Below, piece by piece: positions 1-4,201 of a DNA stretch of 5,621 nucleotides; the stretch's first letter is position 1, and each line of letters starts with the position of its first letter. The notes beneath the pieces are model-generated. The model ran no database searches. It was not told the DNA's origin and saw only the letters and a list, made by a program, of their open reading frames with translations. Both the position numbers and the translations under genes were made by a program. This stretch comes from Deltaproteobacteria bacterium (GTDB lineage Bacteria; Myxococcota; Myxococcia; Myxococcales; 40CM-4-68-19): assembly GCA_018266095.1 (NCBI GenBank), contig JAFEBC010000462.1:1-5621 (forward strand), in the 5' to 3' direction.

Positions 1-156
1 GTCCAAGAGGATCTGCATGGGCGCGCTTTCTAGCACCAACCTCGGATTCGGGCTTGCCGGGGGCACCGTCCACCAAGCGATCACCTTCTTGATTGTCACC
101 GCCCCATTCAGTGGACTAGTGTTTCCGCGCTGGATCTTCCTTGAAAGGATCTCCAC
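1..156. other. Upstream non-coding region of the first gene
   Basis: No gene is supported here. The forward frames are either closed by stops or use codons unlike the neighbouring genes, with many A/T third positions, and the reverse strand has no convincing start. The region is visibly less GC-rich than the rest, as expected for a promoter segment. A TTGATT at 89-94 resembles a sigma70 -35 box, but the hexamer 17 bases downstream (TGGACT, 112-117) is a poor -10, so no promoter is called. A Shine-Dalgarno-like AAAGGA at 144-149 sits 7 bases before the ATG at 157 and supports that start. Confidence 0.5.
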
Positions 157-1146
157 ATGCGGGCGCTCTCGACCGTCCTCGCTGCCTCCCTCGCGCTTCT
201 CGCTTTCGCCCCGGCCGCCCGGGCCGATGACGTGACGCCTCCTGTCATCACCCACACGCCCCCGGCGCCCGGGTCGCTCCCCAAGGGCAAGGCCGTCACC
301 ATCACGGCCAAGTTCACCGACGAGAGCAAGTTCTACCCGCAGATCTTCTTCCGCTATGGCCCGGGGCCGTACGAGAAGCCGATCGACATGAAGAAGTCCA
401 AGACGGGCAAGGACATGTACGAGGTGACGATCCCGTACAAGACCGACACGGTCGACTACTACCTCGAGGCCTACGACGACTTCGGCAACGGCCCCGCGCG
501 CGCCGGCGATCCGGACAAGCCGTTCGCGCTCAAGCTCGGCGAAGAGGCGCCTCCTCCTCCCCCGGCGGTCACGCAGAGCACCAACAAGCCCTCCACGGGC
601 AGCGGCACCACGGCGCGTCCGAGCGGCGGGTCGTGCCCCTCGTGCAGCAGCGGCGGCGGCGGGCGCATCTGGACCTGGGTGGCCGGCGGCGTCGGCCTGG
701 GCATGCTCACGGGCGGCCTCTTGGCGGGCCTCGCGGTGAAGAGCGAGGACGACGCGCTCAAGACGCAGATCGCGGGCACCACCGGGCCGGGCGGACAGAC
801 CACGGTGTCCAACACGCAGGCCATCGCGCAGCACTCGGACGCGAACAAGTCGCTCGGCACCAAGGCCACCATCCTCACCATCGGCGGCGCGGTGCTGCTC
901 GCCGGCGGCGTGGCGCTCTACTTCGTCGAGGGCGGCTCGGATGACGCGGGCCCGGCTCCGTCCAAGAGCGGCGGCAGCAAGCCGGCCAAGGGCAACGACA
1001 AGAAGAAGGACGCGGACTACGACGGCCCGGGCTTCACCGGCTCGAACGACCTGCCGCCTCCTCCGGCGCCCACCGCGTCGATCACTGGCTTCGGCGTCGG
1101 CCCCATCGAGGGCGGCGCGATGCTGGGCCTCTCGGGGCGCTTCTAG
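157..1146 (+). CDS. Exported Ig/fibronectin-like protein with two hydrophobic segments and outer-membrane-like C-terminus (unknown function)
   Basis: 329 residues; the ATG is preceded by AAAGGA at 7-base spacing. Residues 1-23 form a Sec signal peptide (hydrophobic core 7-18, Ala-Arg-Ala before cleavage at 23/24). Residues 24-128 look like one beta-sandwich of Ig/fibronectin type: a PPVITHTPP entry, a KAVTITAKFTDES strand, and a VDYYLEAYDDFGN strand typical of such modules in myxobacterial surface proteins. A Pro/Ser/Thr/Gly-rich linker (131-169) carries a CPSC pair (C160, C163). Two hydrophobic segments, about 171-194 and 237-257, are joined by a polar Thr/Gln/Asp loop. The 258-329 tail is charged, then Pro-rich, and ends GGAMLGLSGRF. 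A terminal Phe after alternating hydrophobics resembles the beta-signal of outer-membrane proteins, but there is no visible beta-barrel. I recall, without a search, that similar tails occur in other myxobacterial membrane proteins. Function is unknown. The fold assignment is inference; the coding call and export are well supported. Confidence 0.88.
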   Translation: MRALSTVLAASLALLAFAPAARADDVTPPVITHTPPAPGSLPKGKAVTITAKFTDESKFYPQIFFRYGPGPYEKPIDMKKSKTGKDMYEVTIPYKTDTVDYYLEAYDDFGNGPARAGDPDKPFALKLGEEAPPPPPAVTQSTNKPSTGSGTTARPSGGSCPSCSSGGGGRIWTWVAGGVGLGMLTGGLLAGLAVKSEDDALKTQIAGTTGPGGQTTVSNTQAIAQHSDANKSLGTKATILTIGGAVLLAGGVALYFVEGGSDDAGPAPSKSGGSKPAKGNDKKKDADYDGPGFTGSNDLPPPPAPTASITGFGVGPIEGGAMLGLSGRF

Positions 1147-1152
1147 CCCGAC

Positions 1153-1185
1153 CTGCCGGCGTCCGGGCCTCCGGACGTCAGGCAG
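1153..1185 (+). terminator. Intergenic hairpin, possible terminator without U-tract
   Basis: Six bases after the stop of the first gene, 1153-1166 can pair with 1171-1185 to form a 14-bp stem with a GCCT loop (1167-1170). The stem contains one G-T pair (1159/1178) and one bulged A (1180). The stem is very GC-rich. No T-run follows, so it is not a canonical intrinsic terminator. It may slow or stop transcription, stabilise the upstream mRNA end, or act in the lysC leader. Its position between the two genes suggests they are not one simple co-transcribed unit, but readthrough cannot be excluded. Confidence 0.45.
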
Positions 1186-1212
1186 CAGGCAGACAACCGC
1201 GGAAGATCCGTC

Positions 1213-2430
1213 TTGGCACTCATCGTCCAGAAGTACGGCGGCACGTCCGTCGGTGATCTCGATCGCATCCGCAACGTCGCGAGGCGCTGCGTGGCGGCGC
1301 GCAAGGCCGGGCACGACGTGGTGGTGGTGGTCTCGGCCATGAGCGGCGAGACGAACCGTCTGCTCAAGCTGACCAACGAGCTCTCGTCCAAGCCGAACCA
1401 GCGCGAGCAGGATGTCGTGGTCTCGACCGGCGAGCAGGTCACGGTCGGTCTGCTCGCGCTCGCGATCCAGGAGCAGAAGGGCAAGGCGCGCAGCTTCCTC
1501 GGCCATCAGGTGCGCATCCTGACCGACTCGGCGTTCGCCAACGCGCGCATCAAGTCCATCGACGACAAGAAGCTGCGCGAGAGCCTCAAGGCGGGCGAGA
1601 TCGGCGTCGTGGCCGGGTTCCAGGGCATCGACGAAGAGGGCAACATCACCACCCTCGGGCGCGGCGGCTCGGACACGACGGCGGTGGCCCTGGCGGCCGC
1701 GCTCAAGGCCGACGCGTGCGAGATCTACACGGACGTCGACGGCGTCTACACGACCGACCCGAACCTCTGCGCGCGCGCCCGCAAGCTGGACCGCATCTCG
1801 TACGAAGAGATGCTCGAGCTGGCCTCGCTCGGCGCGAAGGTGCTGCAGATCCGCTCGGTCGAATTTGCCATGAAGTACAAGGTGCCGCTCTGGGTGAAGT
1901 CGAGCTTCTCGAACGACCCGGGCACGCTCGTGTGCGAGGAGGATGCCTCGATGGAGAACGTGGTCGTCAGCGGGATCGCCCTGGCGCGGGATGAGGCGCG
2001 CGTGGTGGTCCGCGCGGTGCCGGACAAGCCGGGCGTGGCTGCGCGCATCTTCGCGCCCTTGGCCGACGCGGGCGTGGTGGTCGACGTGATCGTGCAGACG
2101 CCCTCGCACGACGGCGCGACGGACGTGGCCTTCACGGTGGGCAAGCTCGACATCGACAAGGCGCGCGAGGTGATGTCGAAGGCCAAGAAGGCGATCGGCT
2201 TCAAGTCGCTGGAGGTCGAGTCGGGCATCGCCAAGGTGAGCGTGGTGGGCGTGGGCATGCGCAACCACGCGGGCGTGGCGTCGAAGATGTTCCAGGTGCT
2301 GGCGAAGGAGGGCGTGAACATCCGCGTCATCAGCACCTCGGAGATCAAGATCACCTGCCTCATCGACGAGAAGTACTCGGAGCTGGCGGTGCGCTCGCTG
2401 CACGATGCGTTCGAGCTGGAGAAGGCGTAA
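1213..2430 (+). CDS. lysC: Aspartate kinase (aspartokinase), monofunctional with two ACT domains
   Basis: Phosphorylates L-aspartate with ATP to give 4-phospho-L-aspartate, the first step to lysine, threonine, methionine and diaminopimelate; cytoplasmic. The 405-residue length fits the monofunctional LysC family. The start is a TTG: it puts the family-typical N-terminus MALIVQKYGGTSV in place, with GGAAGA (1201-1206) 6 bases upstream. The kinase domain spans about 1-245: KYGGTS with Lys7, VVSAMSGETN (39-48), STGEQ with Glu74, GFQG (135-138), GRGGSDTTA (149-157), YTDVDGVYTTDP (172-183) and GAKVLQIRSVEFA (207-219). Two ACT regulatory domains follow, about 262-339 (with VPDKPGVAARIF) and 341-405 (with TSEIKITCLIDEKY). 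Feedback by lysine and/or threonine is expected from the family, but effector choice cannot be read here. A strong internal start gives a possible separate regulatory subunit. No lysine riboswitch is visible in the short 66-base leader. No other pathway gene is adjacent. Confidence 0.97.
   Translation: MALIVQKYGGTSVGDLDRIRNVARRCVAARKAGHDVVVVVSAMSGETNRLLKLTNELSSKPNQREQDVVVSTGEQVTVGLLALAIQEQKGKARSFLGHQVRILTDSAFANARIKSIDDKKLRESLKAGEIGVVAGFQGIDEEGNITTLGRGGSDTTAVALAAALKADACEIYTDVDGVYTTDPNLCARARKLDRISYEEMLELASLGAKVLQIRSVEFAMKYKVPLWVKSSFSNDPGTLVCEEDASMENVVVSGIALARDEARVVVRAVPDKPGVAARIFAPLADAGVVVDVIVQTPSHDGATDVAFTVGKLDIDKAREVMSKAKKAIGFKSLEVESGIAKVSVVGVGMRNHAGVASKMFQVLAKEGVNIRVISTSEIKITCLIDEKYSELAVRSLHDAFELEKA
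1936..1953 (+). promoter_or_regulatory. Internal Shine-Dalgarno and ATG inside lysC
   Basis: GAGGAGG at 1936-1942, close to the full anti-16S complement, lies 8 bases before an in-frame ATG at 1951-1953 (Met247 of the kinase). This ribosome-binding site is stronger than the one at the annotated TTG start. It falls at the junction between the kinase and ACT domains, where a beta-subunit start is known in Bacillus and Corynebacterium aspartokinases. The GAGGAG bases also encode Glu-Glu, so the match could be partly accidental. Confidence 0.5.
1951..2430 (+). CDS. lysC: Possible aspartokinase beta subunit from in-frame internal start
   Basis: Translation from the internal ATG would give a 159-residue protein identical to the C-terminal part of the kinase and containing both ACT domains but no catalytic site. 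In the alpha2beta2 aspartokinases of Bacillus subtilis and Corynebacterium glutamicum, an in-frame beta subunit of about 160-170 residues binds the feedback effectors together with alpha. The size, domain boundary and GAGGAGG spacing all match that pattern. Whether it is made in this organism is inference; many single-subunit aspartokinases have similar sequence at this point. Confidence 0.42.
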   Translation: MENVVVSGIALARDEARVVVRAVPDKPGVAARIFAPLADAGVVVDVIVQTPSHDGATDVAFTVGKLDIDKAREVMSKAKKAIGFKSLEVESGIAKVSVVGVGMRNHAGVASKMFQVLAKEGVNIRVISTSEIKITCLIDEKYSELAVRSLHDAFELEKA

Positions 2431-2499
2431 GGATCGCTGACGCACAGGATCGCGGGCGTTCAAGGCTCGCGGCCCAAGTGGACTGACCCGGAGGCTCTC

Positions 2500-3726
2500 G
2501 TGCTGATCCGCTGCGAGCAGTGCCAGGCGCTCTTCTCGCTGCAGGACGGCGTGGTGCGCGGCGCGCCGGGGCCGCAGTTCGCGGTGCAGTGCGGGCGGTG
2601 CCTGGCGGTGTTCTCGGCGGCCTCGCCCAAGGCGGTGCAGGCGGGCCAGAAGGGCACGAGCACGCCGGCGCAGGGGACGCCTGCGCTGGGGTCGCCGCGC
2701 GTCACGCCTCAAGCGGTCCAGAAGGTGGCCATGCGGCCGCCTCCGGCCATGCCCTCGGCCTCGTCGGAGACGCGCGGGGGCGACCTGGCTGCGGCCTTGA
2801 AGCCGCGGCGGCCGGGCGATGCGCCCGAGGATGATCCGTTCGCGCAGGAGCTGGCGGCGCGGGCCCGGATGCGCAAGCGCATGCTCTGGGCCGTCATCGG
2901 CGCGGCCACGCTGGGCGCGCTCGTGCTGGGCGGGCTCGCGCTCAAGAAGAGCCTGGGCGGCCTGCCGGCGGCGGCGCAGCAGAAGATGGAGAAGGCGCGG
3001 CAGAAGCTGGCGATGGACGACTATGCCTCGATGGAGCAGGCCGCGGGCCTGTTGTCCGAGGCGGCCAAGCTGGCGCCCAACGAAGCCAGCCCCGAGGGCG
3101 AGCGCGCGTTCGCGCTGCTGATGATCGCGGGCGCGCACAAGGAGCAGGCGGACCGGCTCGAGGTGCAGGCGCGCGAGCTGAACGACCAGATCGCCAAGCT
3201 GCAGCTCGAGAAGCCGGAGGGCTACGAGGCGAAGTGGTCGGCGATCGCCGAGCAGGTGAAGAAGATCGACAATGAGCGCGAGCCGCACGTGCGCGAGGCG
3301 CAGCGGCTGGTGGCGCAGGGCCGGTCGGCGGCGCTGTCGGCCATCGAGGAAGACCCGGAGGAGGCGTCGGCGCAGCGGGCGATGGGCCTCTTCTGGGCGC
3401 TCTCGGAGGGCGTCGAGCGTGGGCAGCACTTCGTCGACAAGGCCGAGCAGCTCCAGCCCGGGAACCCGCTGAACGCGTATGTGAAGGCGGCGCTGTCGCT
3501 CGCGGGCGCGCCCTCGAAGGAGAAGCAGGAGCGCGGCTTGATGGCGCTGGGCGTGGTGCGGCAGGCGGACCCGAAGTTCCTGCGCGCGGCGTATGAGGCA
3601 GCGGTCATCGACGCCGAGCGCCAGCAGCAGGGCGCGGCGCGGCAGGCGCTCAATTCGATCCTGGAGCAGAACCCGGCGCACGAGCGGGCGAAGGCGCTGC
3701 TGGCGACGCTGCCGAGCGCTCAGTAA
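2500..3726 (+). CDS. MJ0042-type zinc-ribbon protein with one transmembrane helix and TPR-like C-terminal domain
   Basis: 408 residues. The GTG start is fixed by GGAGG at 2490-2494, 5 bases upstream, and by the zinc ribbon beginning immediately (MLIRCEQC). Residues 1-38 form a ribbon with two CxxC pairs, C5/C8 and C31/C34, of the MJ0042 / zinc_ribbon_4 type common at the N-terminus of delta-proteobacterial and myxobacterial proteins. A Pro/Ala-rich, low-complexity linker follows (40-112). Then comes a basic stretch RARMRKR (121-127) and one hydrophobic helix, about 128-148, so the ribbon is probably cytoplasmic (positive-inside rule) and the rest periplasmic. Residues 157-404 are helical: TPR-like units at about 159-195, 275-320, 322-358 and 360-397 (note the repeated LxPxN/QNP turns), with a charged, coiled-coil-prone stretch at 210-262. 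It starts 69 bases after lysC with no clear terminator between, so co-transcription is possible. The partner and function are unknown; a scaffold or assembly role is inferred from TPRs only. Confidence 0.9.
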   Translation: MLIRCEQCQALFSLQDGVVRGAPGPQFAVQCGRCLAVFSAASPKAVQAGQKGTSTPAQGTPALGSPRVTPQAVQKVAMRPPPAMPSASSETRGGDLAAALKPRRPGDAPEDDPFAQELAARARMRKRMLWAVIGAATLGALVLGGLALKKSLGGLPAAAQQKMEKARQKLAMDDYASMEQAAGLLSEAAKLAPNEASPEGERAFALLMIAGAHKEQADRLEVQARELNDQIAKLQLEKPEGYEAKWSAIAEQVKKIDNEREPHVREAQRLVAQGRSAALSAIEEDPEEASAQRAMGLFWALSEGVERGQHFVDKAEQLQPGNPLNAYVKAALSLAGAPSKEKQERGLMALGVVRQADPKFLRAAYEAAVIDAERQQQGAARQALNSILEQNPAHERAKALLATLPSAQ

Positions 3727-3733
3727 CTCCGCA

Positions 3734-3878
3734 GTCCCGGGACGTGGGGAGGGTTGCGCCCTCCGGGAGGCTTGCGGCACGACCGGCACCTCGCGTCCGC
3801 GAGGTGCTGGGAGCTCCGGTCGAGGGCCTTGATCTGCCGCGCCTCAGTCGGGCGCAATCCCTCCCCACGCCCCGGGAC
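3734..3878. repeat. Long imperfect inverted repeat able to form a 145-base hairpin
   Basis: The outer arms 3734-3761 and 3850-3878 pair over 27 of 28 positions, with one A-C mismatch (3742/3870) and one bulged T (3858). Inside them, further pairings follow in register: 3767-3771 with 3841-3845, 3774-3779 with 3835-3840, 3781-3785 with 3817-3821, and a closing 9-bp stem 3786-3794 / 3799-3807 with a GTCC loop. The outer end also contains the 10-base palindrome GTCCCGGGAC (3734-3743). The element begins 7 bases after the stop of the TPR gene and has no T-run on its right side. It could be a REP/MITE-like element, a structured RNA, or a strong 3'-end structure of the upstream mRNA. I do not recognise the family. 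The pairing is seen directly; the role is not. Confidence 0.8.
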
Positions 3879-3970
3879 CGCTCTCTGTCCGGGTTGGGTG
3901 GGGTGCCGAGAGCGGGCGTGTGCTTGCCCTCACGGGCGTCGGCGACCGGATCTGTCGCGGGTGGATCCGG
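3878..3970. other. Two short hairpins in the convergent intergenic region
   Basis: Beyond the long inverted repeat, 3878-3885 pairs with 3908-3915 (8 bp, CCGCTCTC with GAGAGCGG), and 3946-3952 pairs with 3964-3970 (7 bp, CCGGATC with GATCCGG, 11-base loop). No open frame in this stretch looks coding. Short GC-rich stems are frequent by chance at this base composition, so these are weak. Confidence 0.3.
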
Positions 3971-3983
3971 CTTCGGGACCCGG

Positions 3984-4020
3984 AAAAAAAACTGGCCCGG
4001 CTCTCTCACAGAGCCGGGCC
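3984..4020 (-). terminator. Intrinsic terminator of tRNA-Glu
   Basis: Read on the minus strand, a perfect 11-bp stem (4010-4020 with 3994-4004, GGCCCGGCTCT type) closes a 5-base loop (4005-4009). It is followed two bases later by eight T residues (3984-3991 as A on the plus strand). It begins three bases after the CCA end of the tRNA. The T-run exists only on the minus strand, so it should not stop plus-strand transcripts. Confidence 0.95.
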
Positions 4021-4023
4021 GAA

Positions 4024-4099
4024 TGGTGACCCCAACGGGATTCGAACCCATGTTTGAAGCGTGAGAGGCTTCCGTCCTAGGCCGCTAGACGATGGGGCC
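4024..4099 (-). tRNA. tRNA-Glu, anticodon CTC
   Basis: The minus strand folds into a full cloverleaf of 76 bases with encoded CCA (4024-4026). The acceptor stem is GGCCCCA with TGGGGTC (one G-T pair), with discriminator A. The D-stem is GTCT/GGAC, the anticodon stem GAAGC/GCTTC, and the seven-base loop CTCTCAC gives anticodon CTC (plus-strand 4063-4065, GAG), reading the glutamate codon GAG. The variable loop is AAAC; the T-arm is ATGGG-TTCGAAT-CCCGT with one G-T pair. The 5' sequence GGCCCCATCGTCTAGCGGCC is typical of bacterial tRNA-Glu. It has its own promoter and terminator, so it is a single-gene unit. GAG is the dominant Glu codon in the flanking genes, which fits a CTC isoacceptor. No repeated 3' tRNA fragment marking an integrated element is seen in this window. 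Confidence 0.97.
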
Positions 4100-4118
4100 A
4101 AGCCTTGCGACGGCGCGT

Positions 4119-4147
4119 CTTATCTACGGAATCCGCGGGGACGTCAA
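4119..4147 (-). promoter_or_regulatory. Sigma70-like promoter of tRNA-Glu
   Basis: On the minus strand there is a -35 TTGACG (4142-4147, five of six consensus bases), a 17-base spacer, and a -10 GATAAG (4119-4124, four of six). The predicted RNA start, near 4112, is about a dozen bases before the mature tRNA 5' end. The bases just after the -10 (ACGCGCC) are GC-rich, like the discriminators of stable-RNA promoters under stringent (ppGpp) control; that control is an inference. Confidence 0.7.
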
Positions 4148-4168
4148 GCGCGAAAGTGGGTGACGCGG

Positions 4169-4174
4169 TACAAT
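4169..4174 (+). promoter_or_regulatory. Possible -10 box for the secreted EXORDIUM-like gene
   Basis: TACAAT matches five of six bases of the sigma70 -10 consensus and lies 28 bases before the ATG at 4202, giving a plausible short leader. No good -35 is found 16-18 bases upstream, so either an activator is needed or the match is chance. Confidence 0.3.
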
Positions 4175-4201
4175 GAACCCATCCTGGTCTCGGGGGGCTG
4201 G

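Noticed and set aside
1..100. Possible upstream gene running off the left edge on either strand
   Set aside because: The minus-strand open stretch has no convincing start or ribosome site, and the plus-strand frames lack the codon bias of the neighbours.
1746..2363. Minus-strand open frame of 205 codons inside lysC
   Set aside because: lysC motifs cover the whole region on the plus strand; the antisense frame is a by-product of GC-rich codons and shows no motif or ribosome site.
2431..2453. Direct repeat GGATCGC after lysC
   Set aside because: Two seven-base copies 16 bases apart are expected by chance in GC-rich DNA, with no palindrome or further copies.
3744..4064. Plus-strand frames across the intergenic region and tRNA
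   Set aside because: They translate the inverted repeat, the terminator and the antisense of tRNA-Glu. The apparent peptide TPTGFEPMFEA is the usual artefact of a translated tRNA T-arm.
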